A DNA stretch of 7,990 nucleotides from an uncultured Prevotella sp. (GCA_900769055.1 CAAGFF010000213.1:1-7990), one strand, 5' to 3'. Shown: positions 1-6,561, numbered from the stretch's first letter. Numbers and translations: made by a program. The notes: generated by a model from the letters alone, not told the origin.

Positions 1-39
1 AATATACAATGTGCAATTCCGTCATCACAGGGCGGAACA

Positions 40-285
40 TCATTTCTTCTTGAACTTCCTGTACAGTTTCCACGCCAACAGCAAGCCATCGAACACTCCC
101 ACACCAGCATTCATGAATCCGGTGATGCGCTTTGACGGAGTACTGGACGTGAGGTTGGGAGCATGGAACAGGCTACCCCAGAGTTTCTTTATTTTCTCGT
201 CATCACGATGTATCTCTGCAAGGACATATTCCTTGCGCATGACAATCTCCTCCAGGGTGCGTATGTTGTGATTTTGTTGTGTCAT
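40..285 (-). CDS. Small hypothetical protein, YqjK-like position in a YtxH/holin-like cluster
   Basis: This 81-residue protein is not one I recognise with confidence. The N-terminal half is charged and probably helical (about residues 10-35, rich in E, K, R and D). A short polar stretch with HAPNLTSSTPSKR follows at 41-53. The C-terminus has a Gly/Ala/Leu-rich helix, about 56-75, ending in a strongly basic tail (KLYRKFKKK). That pattern fits a monotopic or single-pass membrane association with a positive-inside tail. I chose the ATG at 285 because it lies 17 bases after the preceding gene's stop. The open frame continues upstream to 504, but only by running through that gene. A second possible start is the Met at residue 16 (position 240). 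It is the third gene of a minus-strand cluster and is probably co-transcribed. By position and by its charged-helix-then-basic-tail layout it resembles enterobacterial YqjK, but this is inference only. Confidence 0.7.
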   Translation of the reverse strand: MTQQNHNIRTLEEIVMRKEYVLAEIHRDDEKIKKLWGSLFHAPNLTSSTPSKRITGFMNAGVGVFDGLLLAWKLYRKFKKK

Positions 286-302
286 AAATATAAAGTGGAA
301 GT

Positions 303-653
303 TTACTTGCTCAGCAGCAGACCGGCAAGAAACCTCACGAGCGGTCTCTCTATCCACTGCTTGCGGAAAATGATGAACAACAGCAGCAATACCAGATAGC
401 ATCCTGCCACAATACACATGGCAAGCGGCATCCCGAAATGCGGTTCCAAGGCCCAGGCTGCAGCGAAAGACAGATATATCAGCATCAGCAGGAACAGCAC
501 ACACAGGACTACCGTCATGGCGGCAACGGTGAGCAGCCTGACAACCTTATCAATTACATCGAGCTTCACATATTCCTTCTGAAGCCCGATGTAATGTCTG
601 ATAATCTCGGCCAGCTGGCCTATTGTCTCAACGTTTTTGTCGCTTGAAAACAT
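303..653 (-). CDS. Phage holin family / YqjE-like (holin-X, DUF1469) membrane protein
   Basis: A 116-residue integral membrane protein. A soluble amphipathic N-terminal helix (about 5-35, VETIGQLAEIIRHYIGLQKEYVKLD) precedes two long hydrophobic segments at about 38-69 and 76-96, joined by a very short turn around EPHFG. A basic stretch (RKQWIERPLVRF) leads into a final hydrophobic tail. This two-helix hairpin with an N-terminal amphipathic helix is typical of the putative holin-X/YqjE family (PF07332), which is widespread in bacterial chromosomes and despite its name is not evidence for a prophage. In Enterobacteriaceae, YqjE is encoded beside the ribosome-associated inner-membrane protein YqjD. 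Here it starts 15 bases after a YtxH-type gene, giving a comparable arrangement. Its molecular function is unknown. The family assignment rests on the topology and sequence style as I read them, not on a search. Confidence 0.8.
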   Translation of the reverse strand: MFSSDKNVETIGQLAEIIRHYIGLQKEYVKLDVIDKVVRLLTVAAMTVVLCVLFLLMLIYLSFAAAWALEPHFGMPLAMCIVAGCYLVLLLLFIIFRKQWIERPLVRFLAGLLLSK

Positions 654-668
654 AAACAGTCTGTGTTT

Positions 669-878
669 TTATTCCTCAGCTGCGTCCTTGATGTCATCAA
701 CCAGGTCGTCAACCTCCTTGCGGCTGAGCTTCAGGTTGTGCTTCTTGCAGAACTCGTCAACAGCGTCAGTAATCTTTGAACGTGTCTCCTCACCCTTCTC
801 AGGAGCCAGCAGCAGACCAAGGGCTGCTCCGGCGATGGCGCCACCAAGGAATGCGCCGATGTAACCTAATGCTTTCAT
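669..878 (-). CDS. YtxH domain-containing protein
   Basis: This 69-residue protein opens with a glycine-zipper membrane helix (residues 5-25, GYIGAFLGGAIAGAALGLLLAP), followed at once by the YtxH signature APEKGEETRSKI. An acidic/basic coiled-coil-like helix then runs to the C-terminus (DELVDD-type repeats, ending DAAEE). YtxH proteins (PF12732) are small, often stress-induced, membrane-anchored proteins of unknown mechanism. The start ATG at 878 has an AAAGG stretch about 10 bases upstream, a plausible though weak ribosome binding site. It is the first gene of the cluster with the YqjE-like protein and an 81-residue protein, behind the promoter at 934-963. The domain call is secure. Any functional claim beyond membrane or envelope association would be speculation. 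Confidence 0.9.
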   Translation of the reverse strand: MKALGYIGAFLGGAIAGAALGLLLAPEKGEETRSKITDAVDEFCKKHNLKLSRKEVDDLVDDIKDAAEE

Positions 879-933
879 TTTTTATACCCTTTCTTTTTTT
901 AGTTTGTTAATGTCAAAACCGTTAATTCACTCG

Positions 934-963
934 CAAATATAGGGATAATCTCCCAAACGACAA
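934..963 (-). promoter_or_regulatory. Bacteroidota-type promoter for the YtxH cluster
   Basis: Read on the minus strand, TATATTTG at 941-934 matches the Bacteroidota -7 element TAnnTTTG exactly. A TTG at 963-961 lies 19 bases upstream, the expected -33 spacing. The predicted transcription start is near 928, giving a leader of about 50 bases to the ATG at 878. Confidence 0.6.
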
Positions 964-981
964 TGGCTGCGAGTGCCATTT

Positions 982-1017
982 TTTGTTAAAAAGCCTCCTT
1001 TGGCCTTATTTAACAAA
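982..1017. repeat. Inverted repeat in the divergent intergenic region
   Basis: The arms TTTGTTAAA (982-990) and TTTAACAAA (1009-1017) are perfect 9-bp complements separated by 18 bases. Within the spacer, AAGCC (991-995) and GGCCTT (1002-1007) can extend the pairing with one bulge, around a loop of about 6 bases. No gene ends here: the element lies between the two divergent promoters, upstream of both. It could therefore be a dyad operator rather than a terminator. A further TTTGTTAA copy sits at 903-910. AT-rich dyads can occur by chance, so the role is open. Confidence 0.45.
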
Positions 1018-1030
1018 CTTTATGTGCGCC

Positions 1031-1065
1031 TTTCTGCGCTGTTTGCGATATATTTTGTAACTTCG
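1031..1065 (+). promoter_or_regulatory. Possible promoter for the SPOR lipoprotein gene
   Basis: TAACTTCG at 1058-1065 matches TAnnTTTG with one change (TTCG for TTTG). A TTTCTG at 1031-1036 ends 21 bases upstream and is a poor -33 match. The position would give a leader of about 40 bases before the ATG at 1110. This is a weak call; the only support is partial consensus and location. Confidence 0.3.
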
Positions 1066-1109
1066 CACATTGATTACTGAATTTAATGTAAATACAATTT
1101 TTTTTGATT

Positions 1110-1613
1110 ATGAAGAAATATCTCGTATTGTGTGCAGGTTTCTGCGCAGTTCTGGCTATGACCAGTTGTGGTTCGTCAAAGGAAAGTGCATACAAGAAGG
1201 CGTATGAGAAGGCTAAGGCTCAGGAGCAGACACAGACTGAGGAGCCTGCTCAGACAGAGACAGCAGTAGTAACTCCTCTTACTCCTGTTACACCAGCCAA
1301 CCAGACTACAGTTACCAACGTTGACAATGCCACCGTCCGTTCGGAGAGCGTTACCGTAATCAATGGTGAGGGTCTTCAGGACTACAGCGTTGTTGTTGGC
1401 TCTTACTCTCTGAAGGCTAATGCCGAGGGTATGCAGAACACCCTCAAGGCTGGCGGTTACAACGCACAGATTGTCTACAACTCTGCTATAAACATGTATA
1501 GGGTTGTTGCCTCTACATTCTCTGACAAGGGTCAGGCCGTGCAGAGCCGTGACGCCATCCGTGGCTCACAGTACAATCCAAAGGGCGATGCCTGGCTTCT
1601 TTTCAAGAAATAA
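1110..1613 (+). CDS. SPOR domain-containing lipoprotein
   Basis: A 167-residue exported protein. It begins MKK and has a hydrophobic signal segment ending in the lipobox-like M-T-S-C at 17-20, so Cys20 is the likely lipidated residue. Residues 23-45 are highly charged (K/E/Q-rich, AYKKAYEKAKAQEQ), and 46-88 form a Thr/Pro/Val-rich linker. The C-terminal domain from about 92 to 166 (YSVVVGSYSLKANAEG... to AWLLFKK) has the pattern of SPOR (PF05036), which binds denuded glycan strands of septal peptidoglycan. A role at the division site or cell wall is therefore likely. The start at ATG 1110 is preferred over the in-frame TTG at 1104 because it gives a standard MKK signal peptide. The stop codon directly abuts the ATG of yqgF (TAAATG), so translation of the two is probably coupled. 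The upstream leader is AT-rich and without a Shine-Dalgarno sequence, as usual in this phylum. Confidence 0.9.
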   Translation: MKKYLVLCAGFCAVLAMTSCGSSKESAYKKAYEKAKAQEQTQTEEPAQTETAVVTPLTPVTPANQTTVTNVDNATVRSESVTVINGEGLQDYSVVVGSYSLKANAEGMQNTLKAGGYNAQIVYNSAINMYRVVASTFSDKGQAVQSRDAIRGSQYNPKGDAWLLFKK

Positions 1614-2033
1614 ATGAGAGTTGTCTCTATTGACTACGGGAAGAAACGAACCGGACTCGCAGTCACCGACCCATTGCAGATTATTGCCAATGGGCTGGTG
1701 ACTGTCGATACCGGTAATCTTTTTGACTACCTTCGCCAATATGTTGCGCAAGAGCAGGTGGAGAGAATAGTCATCGGCAAGCCAATGCAGACTAATGGCA
1801 GGCCAAGCGAGAACCTTGCTCGTGTGGAACAGTTTGTCAACCGTTGGCGAAAAGCAATGCCAAACATTCCCATTGAGTACTACGACGAGCGCTTCACCTC
1901 CGTGCTGGCACAAAGAGCAATAATTGACAGCGGAATAGGGAAAAAAGCAAGGCGGGAGAACAAAGGACTCGTCGATGAGGTGTCGGCAACCATTATCCTA
2001 CAAGACTGGATGGCGGCAAACAGAAGAAGGTAA
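1614..2033 (+). CDS. yqgF: Putative pre-16S rRNA nuclease YqgF (RuvX family)
   Basis: A 139-residue protein of standard family length with an RNase H-like fold. Visible motifs are the N-terminal strand with the first catalytic acid (SIDYGKKRTGLAVTD, Asp7), IVIGKPMQTNGRPSE at about 52-66, the YDERFTS motif at 90-96 (Asp91/Glu92/Arg93) and the C-terminal GLVDEVSATIILQDW at 118-132 with Asp121. YqgF is implicated in maturation of the 16S rRNA 5' end and, in some species, in other RNA processing; older annotations call it a Holliday junction resolvase homologue (RuvX). It acts in the cytoplasm. The ATG directly follows the stop codon of the SPOR gene with no spacer, so it is probably expressed by translational coupling. 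All key residues appear intact and nothing is unusual in composition. Confidence 0.95.
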   Translation: MRVVSIDYGKKRTGLAVTDPLQIIANGLVTVDTGNLFDYLRQYVAQEQVERIVIGKPMQTNGRPSENLARVEQFVNRWRKAMPNIPIEYYDERFTSVLAQRAIIDSGIGKKARRENKGLVDEVSATIILQDWMAANRRR

Positions 2034-2085
2034 CTGCCAACCGGATTCTTTCTGACAGCATACACAATTATAAAACTATTCGATT

Positions 2086-2649
2086 TTGATACTACCTATT
2101 TATATATATGGGCAACCTGTTCTGAGAAAGGTGGCCCAGGACATTACGCCAGACTATGAGGGATTGCAGGAGCTCATACAGAACATGTACGAGACCCTTG
2201 AGGCAAGCGAGGGCATCGGACTGGCTGCTCCACAGATAGGACGTGACATCAGGGTTGTTGTCATCGACCTTGACGTGCTCGGTGACGACATGCCCGAGTA
2301 TAAGGGCTACCGCCATGTATTCATCAATCCGCATATTGTAGAGATTGACGAGGACTCAGATACCGAGACCATGGAGGAAGGCTGCCTGTCCATACCAGGA
2401 ATCCACGAAAAGGTGACACGCCACACACGCATTCATGTGACATATCTTGACGAGAACCTTCAGGAGCACGACGAGTGGGTGGAAGGCTATCTGGCAAGAG
2501 TCATGCAGCATGAGTTCGACCATCTTGAGGGCACGATGTTTGTTGACAGGGTATCTCCATTGCGCAAGCAGATGATTAAGAACAAGCTCAGGTCTATCAT
2601 GCAGGGCAAGTTCCGTTGCACTTATCGTACGAAGATAGTCCGCAAATAA
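2086..2649 (+). CDS. def: Peptide deformylase, TTG start
   Basis: This is a 187-residue Fe/Zn-dependent deformylase that removes the formyl group from the initiator Met of nascent proteins. All three family motifs are present: GIGLAAPQ (43-50), EGCLS (98-102) and QHEFDH (141-146). The metal ligands are therefore Cys100, His142 and His146, and the catalytic acid is Glu143. The start is a TTG. The encoded N-terminus, ILPIYIYGQPVLRKVAQDI, is the usual beginning of deformylases in this group, and the next in-frame ATG, at Met34, would delete conserved sequence, so TTG is preferred. There is no clear Shine-Dalgarno sequence and the leader is AT-rich. The stop is 8 bases before the ATG of the TPR gene, so the two are very likely co-transcribed. 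The 52-base gap after yqgF shows no clear promoter or terminator. Confidence 0.95.
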   Translation: MILPIYIYGQPVLRKVAQDITPDYEGLQELIQNMYETLEASEGIGLAAPQIGRDIRVVVIDLDVLGDDMPEYKGYRHVFINPHIVEIDEDSDTETMEEGCLSIPGIHEKVTRHTRIHVTYLDENLQEHDEWVEGYLARVMQHEFDHLEGTMFVDRVSPLRKQMIKNKLRSIMQGKFRCTYRTKIVRK

Positions 2650-2657
2650 CGTTTGGC

Positions 2658-4634
2658 ATGAAGAAGTATGTACTCCTCCTGGCTTTGGTCCTCAGTTGTT
2701 TGTCGGCCAAAGCCCAGTATAATGTTGAGCGCCTGATAACAAGTGGGCAGGTGGCTCTCCATTACGAGGATTACGTATTGTCAATACAGTATTTCAACCA
2801 GGTTATAGCCCTGAAGCCGTTCCTCTACGAGCCATGGCAAGGACGGGCGGCGGCAAAATTCTATCTCGACGATTTTGTCGGTGCCGAGGCTGATGCCACA
2901 GAGGCTATAACGCTCAACCCATACATAGACATTCTCTACGACCTGAGAGCCATCGCGCGCATCAGGCAGAACGACTTTGCCGGAGCCATCCTCGACTACG
3001 ACAAAGCGATAAGGCTGAGTCCCGACACCAGAAACTTCTGGTTCAACAGAGCCATCTGCCTCATGAACACCAAGGACTACGACAAGGCATTGGCACAGAC
3101 CGATTCCGTCATCAGGAAATGGAACAAGTTTGCCAACGCTTACCAGCTCAAGGCAGAGATTTACCTTAACAAGAAAGACACCGTCGAGGCTGCCAAATGG
3201 CTCGACAAGAGTTTGGAGATAGACCCATACGACGCTTCGGCATGGACTATCCGGGCAAACATGTCGCTTGCCAGGAAACAATGGCAGGATGCTGACAAGG
3301 AACTGTCCAAAGCCCTGCATCTGAGACCGAAAGATGTTGGCAACTATGTCAACAGGGCATTGGCCAGACTCAACATCAACAACCTGCGTGGTGCCATGGA
3401 CGATTACGACATGGCCATAGACCTCGACCCCAACAACTTCCTCGCACACTACAACCGTGGACTGCTGCGTGTGCAGCTTGGCGATGACAACAGGGCCATC
3501 GATGACTTCGACTACGTCATAAAGATGGAGCCGCAGAACTTCATGGCCATCTTCAACAGGGCGATACTCCATGAGAAAACAGGCAATCTGAATGCTGCCG
3601 TCAGAGACTATTCGGCAGTCATTGACCAGTTTCCCGACTTCTGGACAGGCCTGAGCTATCGTGCACGCTGCTACAGGCGATTGGGCATGACAGCGAAAGC
3701 CGAGGCCGATGAGTTCCGCATACTGAAAGCCCAGATGGACAAGAGGTTCGGAGTGCAGAAACGCTGGAGCAAGAGCAAGCTGAAGGAAATGAGGAAACGC
3801 TCTGAGATAGACCTCGACAAGTACAACCAGATTGTAGTTGCCGACTCTACAGAGGTTGGACAGGAATACAAGAGCGAGTATCGTGGACGTGTTCAGAACA
3901 GGCGTGTGGAGGGCGAGTCTATGCCGATGTACGGATTGTCGTTCGCTGTCTACAACAATGGCGTAAGGACATATCAGGCATTCGATGCTCACGTAGAGTC
4001 GTTCAACGCCAAGGCTAAGCCGACACGTCACATATATATAAATTGCGGCAACGCACAGATTACTGCCGAGGAAAGCCGCTCCTTATTCTCACATATCGAC
4101 ATGCTGTCGGCCAACATAGCAGCAGCATCGACCGTTGCCGAAGCCTCGCCATACCTTATGGAGCGGGCTGTAGCCTACGGCATGGTGCAGGATTTCGAGG
4201 CAGCACTCAACGACCTGACTGTTTGCCTTCAGGCAGACTCATCCAACGTACTGGCCTACTGGCAACGTGCAGTCTGCCAGTCGATGCTCAACAACTATGA
4301 CGCCTCGCGCGGCATTGACATACGTATAACTACAGCAAAAGCAGAGGCAGACTTCAACGATGCGCTAAAGCTGGCTCCGACAAACGCCTACATATACTAC
4401 GACCGCGGCAATCTCTATGCATCGCGCAAGGACTACGCCAAGGCCATTGACGACTATACCAGAGCCATTGAGCTTGACCCGAAACTCGCCGAGGCCTACT
4501 ACAACAGGGGACTGACAAGAATACACGCCAACAACAGGGCACAGGGAATTGCCGACCTGAGCAAGGCTGGCGAGCTTGGGCTTTACGGCGCATATAGTCT
4601 CATAAAGCAATATTCGGCGGACAAGAACAAATGA
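2658..4634 (+). CDS. Secreted tetratricopeptide repeat protein (about 14 TPRs)
   Basis: A 658-residue protein with a signal peptide (MKKYVLLLALVLSCLSAKAQ) and likely signal peptidase I cleavage near AKA/Q at 19-20. Cys14 sits in a poor lipobox, so I do not call it a lipoprotein. Ten 34-residue TPR units run from about 23 to 355, for example AHYNRGLLRVQLGDDNRAIDDFDYVI at 263-288. A non-TPR region of about 140 residues follows (355-495), beginning with a very basic stretch (KRWSKSKLKEMRKR, 368-381). Four more repeats fill 497-650; the second of these carries a roughly 12-residue insertion around 550-561. The consensus repeat DYDKAIxLxP is well kept, so this is a periplasmic or surface scaffold for protein binding, partner unknown. 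I chose ATG 2658 over the in-frame upstream start at 2616 because only 2658 gives a signal peptide and it avoids a long overlap with def. The gene follows def by 8 bases. Confidence 0.9.
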   Translation: MKKYVLLLALVLSCLSAKAQYNVERLITSGQVALHYEDYVLSIQYFNQVIALKPFLYEPWQGRAAAKFYLDDFVGAEADATEAITLNPYIDILYDLRAIARIRQNDFAGAILDYDKAIRLSPDTRNFWFNRAICLMNTKDYDKALAQTDSVIRKWNKFANAYQLKAEIYLNKKDTVEAAKWLDKSLEIDPYDASAWTIRANMSLARKQWQDADKELSKALHLRPKDVGNYVNRALARLNINNLRGAMDDYDMAIDLDPNNFLAHYNRGLLRVQLGDDNRAIDDFDYVIKMEPQNFMAIFNRAILHEKTGNLNAAVRDYSAVIDQFPDFWTGLSYRARCYRRLGMTAKAEADEFRILKAQMDKRFGVQKRWSKSKLKEMRKRSEIDLDKYNQIVVADSTEVGQEYKSEYRGRVQNRRVEGESMPMYGLSFAVYNNGVRTYQAFDAHVESFNAKAKPTRHIYINCGNAQITAEESRSLFSHIDMLSANIAAASTVAEASPYLMERAVAYGMVQDFEAALNDLTVCLQADSSNVLAYWQRAVCQSMLNNYDASRGIDIRITTAKAEADFNDALKLAPTNAYIYYDRGNLYASRKDYAKAIDDYTRAIELDPKLAEAYYNRGLTRIHANNRAQGIADLSKAGELGLYGAYSLIKQYSADKNK

Positions 4635-4662
4635 TGCCGGACGAGAAGAGAAATTATGGCCA

Positions 4663-5361
4663 ATGATTATGAATAAAAACTTATTCCAGTTCAAGCAATT
4701 TGCCATCAGGCAAGACCGTTGCGCCATGAAAGTCGGTACCGATGGGGTTCTTATCGGTGCATGGGCTAAGGGTGGGAACAACATCCTTGACATAGGAACC
4801 GGTACAGGCATAATCGCCATGATGATGGCTCAACGTTTCCCACTATCTGAAATATGTGCTTTGGATATCGATACCGATGCCTGCCTACAGGCTGCCGAGA
4901 ACATTGAAGCCGCAGACTTCACGGACCGCATCACCATTTGCAATACAGCATTGCAGCAGCACAATGGCTTGTACGATGCCATTGTCTCCAACCCACCCTA
5001 CTTCGAAAATTCCCTAAAAGCTCCCGATGACAAACGATCCATGGCACGCCATACCGACACCCTGCCTGTAAAGGAGCTGTTTGCTGGTGTCAGCCGTATG
5101 CTTTCCGCCGATGGCACCTTCTCTGTCATCATACCATTCGAAATGCTTGGCCGCTACGAGGAAGAGGCTGCAATGTCCGGACTGTTCCTCTCACGATTGT
5201 GCAACATCCGCACCGTTGCCCGCAAGCCTGTACGCAGGTGCATGGCACAGTTCTTCAAGTCGAGACCCAACACACTCAATGTCGACGAACAGGTGCTTAT
5301 GCAGCCCGATGGCACTCGCTCGCAATGGTATCAGCAGCTGACTGCCGACTTCTATCTTTAG
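4663..5361 (+). CDS. trmN6: tRNA1(Val) (adenine(37)-N6)-methyltransferase, TrmN6/YfiC-type
   Basis: A 232-residue class I SAM-dependent methyltransferase. The N-terminal signature FQFKQFAIRQDRCAMKVGTDGVLIGAWA (8-35) is characteristic of YfiC/TrmN6. SAM-binding motif I is ILDIGTGTGI (41-50), the acidic residue ending strand 2 is in ALDID (66-70), and the target-amine motif NPPY is at 110-113, typical of N6-adenine methyltransferases. The family methylates A37 of tRNA1(Val) next to the anticodon. The start is ATG 4663, with ATG 4669 as an equally possible alternative two codons later; a purine-rich ACGAGAAGAGAAA run just upstream fits 4663 slightly better. It lies 28 bases after the TPR gene and may be read from the same transcript. 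It converges on the lipid kinase gene with only 15 bases between the stop codons. Confidence 0.9.
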   Translation: MIMNKNLFQFKQFAIRQDRCAMKVGTDGVLIGAWAKGGNNILDIGTGTGIIAMMMAQRFPLSEICALDIDTDACLQAAENIEAADFTDRITICNTALQQHNGLYDAIVSNPPYFENSLKAPDDKRSMARHTDTLPVKELFAGVSRMLSADGTFSVIIPFEMLGRYEEEAAMSGLFLSRLCNIRTVARKPVRRCMAQFFKSRPNTLNVDEQVLMQPDGTRSQWYQQLTADFYL

Positions 5362-5376
5362 GAATTACGGAGTTAA

Positions 5377-6405
5377 CTACTTGTTAAGTTTTCGTTGCAG
5401 CTTCTTGCTTATGGCCAAGGCCTTGTTGCTTTGTTTGGCAATGTCATCCCTAAGCAGGTTTATCTCATTGAACAGCTCGGAGGCAGCAGTCTGAAGGGCG
5501 TTCGGCTTACGGAGACTCTTGTCTGCAAAGGGGTTTACAATAATCTTTATGCCCTTGGCCTTGATTTCCACCTCTATGTCCTCGCCTTCCATTATGGGGT
5601 CGCCGTCATAATGGATAAGCCCAGGCTCTTTACGGTGTATGTGCAGTTTTTTCGTTCGGAAAGTCTTAATCTTTGAATTCTTGTCCAACGTCTTGTTGAA
5701 CATGTCGATGCTTATCTGTGGAGCTTCTATTACATCGAAAGGCTCCATTATAATGACATCCATCAGCCCATCGCTCATAGATGCCTGCGGAGCTATGTAG
5801 GCATTGTTGCCATATTGCGATGCGTTGGCACATGAAATCAGGAAAGCCTTGTAGCGCATGGTTCCGCTCTCGTCCTCAATCTCGTATGTCTCAGGCTTGT
5901 ACTTCAGTCCTTCCTTGAGGATATTCTCCGCATAAGTGATGGGACCACGCTTTCCCGCCTCGGCAAACTTCATGCTTACGAAAGCGTCAAAGCCCATGCC
6001 GCAGGTACAGAAAAACGGGTGGCCGTTGATAATTCCGTAATCGAGTTCGTGTATCTCGCAATGATTGATTATTTCAATTGATTTTTTCAGCTGCATCGGA
6101 AGCATCAGATGTCTGGCCAGGCCATTGCCTGAGCCGCATGGAACAATACCCAATGCCGTTTCTGAGTGTACGATGGCTCTTGCCACCTCGTTTACTGTTC
6201 CGTCTCCGCCTATGGCCGCAACAATGTCTGCGCCCTCATCCTTGGCCTCAGAGGCCAGTTCGAAGGCATGTCCGGCATGTTCGGTATACTTTATCTCATA
6301 GTCGAAAAGGCTTGTGTCGAGCGTGTTGGCTATGAGTTCCGGGATTCCTGCCTTATTGGATGTTCCCGAAATGGGGTTCATTATGAAGACAATCCTTTTA
6401 TTCAT
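5377..6405 (-). CDS. YegS/BmrU-type diacylglycerol/sphingoid lipid kinase
   Basis: A 342-residue lipid kinase with a DAGK catalytic domain (PF00781). The nucleotide-binding motifs are NPISG at 10-14, GGDGTVNEVARA at 66-77 and GSGNGLARHL at 91-100. The C-terminal beta-rich lobe holds a conserved SDGLMDV (about 211-217) and YDGDP (266-270). The tail from about 308 to 342 is charged and probably helical or coiled. The family phosphorylates diacylglycerol, phosphatidylglycerol or sphingoid bases with ATP on the inner membrane face; sequence alone does not give the substrate. ATG 6405 is chosen because family members begin a few residues before NPxSG. The open frame extends to 6504, but those 33 residues look like translated AT-rich DNA and a promoter element lies inside them. 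It is transcribed divergently from spt, which hints at a sphingolipid-related substrate. Confidence 0.9.
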   Translation of the reverse strand: MNKRIVFIMNPISGTSNKAGIPELIANTLDTSLFDYEIKYTEHAGHAFELASEAKDEGADIVAAIGGDGTVNEVARAIVHSETALGIVPCGSGNGLARHLMLPMQLKKSIEIINHCEIHELDYGIINGHPFFCTCGMGFDAFVSMKFAEAGKRGPITYAENILKEGLKYKPETYEIEDESGTMRYKAFLISCANASQYGNNAYIAPQASMSDGLMDVIIMEPFDVIEAPQISIDMFNKTLDKNSKIKTFRTKKLHIHRKEPGLIHYDGDPIMEGEDIEVEIKAKGIKIIVNPFADKSLRKPNALQTAASELFNEINLLRDDIAKQSNKALAISKKLQRKLNK

Positions 6406-6410
6406 GTCTG

Positions 6411-6418
6411 CAAAGTTA
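6411..6418 (-). promoter_or_regulatory. -7 promoter element of the lipid kinase gene, almost at the ATG
   Basis: On the minus strand TAACTTTG (6418-6411) is an exact TAnnTTTG match and is followed by only five bases (CAGAC) before the kinase ATG at 6405. Transcription would begin at or within a few bases of the start codon, so the mRNA may be leaderless. I see no good -33 TTG 19-21 bases upstream, which weakens the call. Confidence 0.5.
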
Positions 6419-6512
6419 GCAAATTCCGTATAAAAAACCTTTGGGAGAAAAATAAAAAAACCACAAAATATATATTTATTCCAAAAAATGATGATATTCC
6501 GCAAATAATTTG

Positions 6513-6520
6513 TATCTTTG
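6513..6520 (+). promoter_or_regulatory. -7 promoter element of spt
   Basis: TATCTTTG at 6513-6520, followed by CA, is an exact match to the Bacteroidota -7 consensus. The -33 region about 19-22 bases upstream is degenerate (ATG at 6491-6493 or 6488-6490 instead of TTG). The predicted start near 6526 leaves a leader of about 36 bases to the ATG at 6562. The 156-base interval between the kinase and spt is AT-rich and contains this element and the kinase promoter; I see nothing else in it. Confidence 0.6.
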
Positions 6521-6561
6521 CAGCCTAATTAAATCACAAGAAGATTCTATACCTATTTAAA

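Noticed and set aside
286..504. A longer form of the 81-residue protein reaching to 504
   Set aside because: The extension overlaps the holin-like gene in another frame and reads as a shadow of it; the ATG at 285 lies just after that gene's stop.
303..653. A holin-like gene as evidence of a prophage
   Set aside because: No phage structural, lysis, integrase or attachment sequences are nearby. The PF07332 family is chromosomal in many bacteria.
2616..2657. An upstream start for the TPR protein overlapping def
   Set aside because: The 14 extra residues would bury the signal peptide. The ATG at 2658 gives a standard signal sequence and a normal 8-base gap.
2781..4031. A 416-codon open frame on the minus strand inside the TPR gene
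   Set aside because: It is fully antisense to a well-supported repeat protein. Its composition is Val/Leu/Cys-rich with no recognisable motif, and regular codon use on the coding strand easily leaves such antisense frames open.
5373..5387. TTAAC/GTTAA repeat as a bidirectional terminator between the convergent genes
   Set aside because: The arms are only 5 bp of A/T-rich sequence inside the kinase's last codons, with no U tract on either strand, so this is not distinguishable from chance.
6406..6504. An N-terminal extension of the lipid kinase to an ATG at 6504
   Set aside because: The 33 extra residues are encoded by AT-rich intergenic sequence containing a consensus promoter element, and family members begin just before NPxSG.
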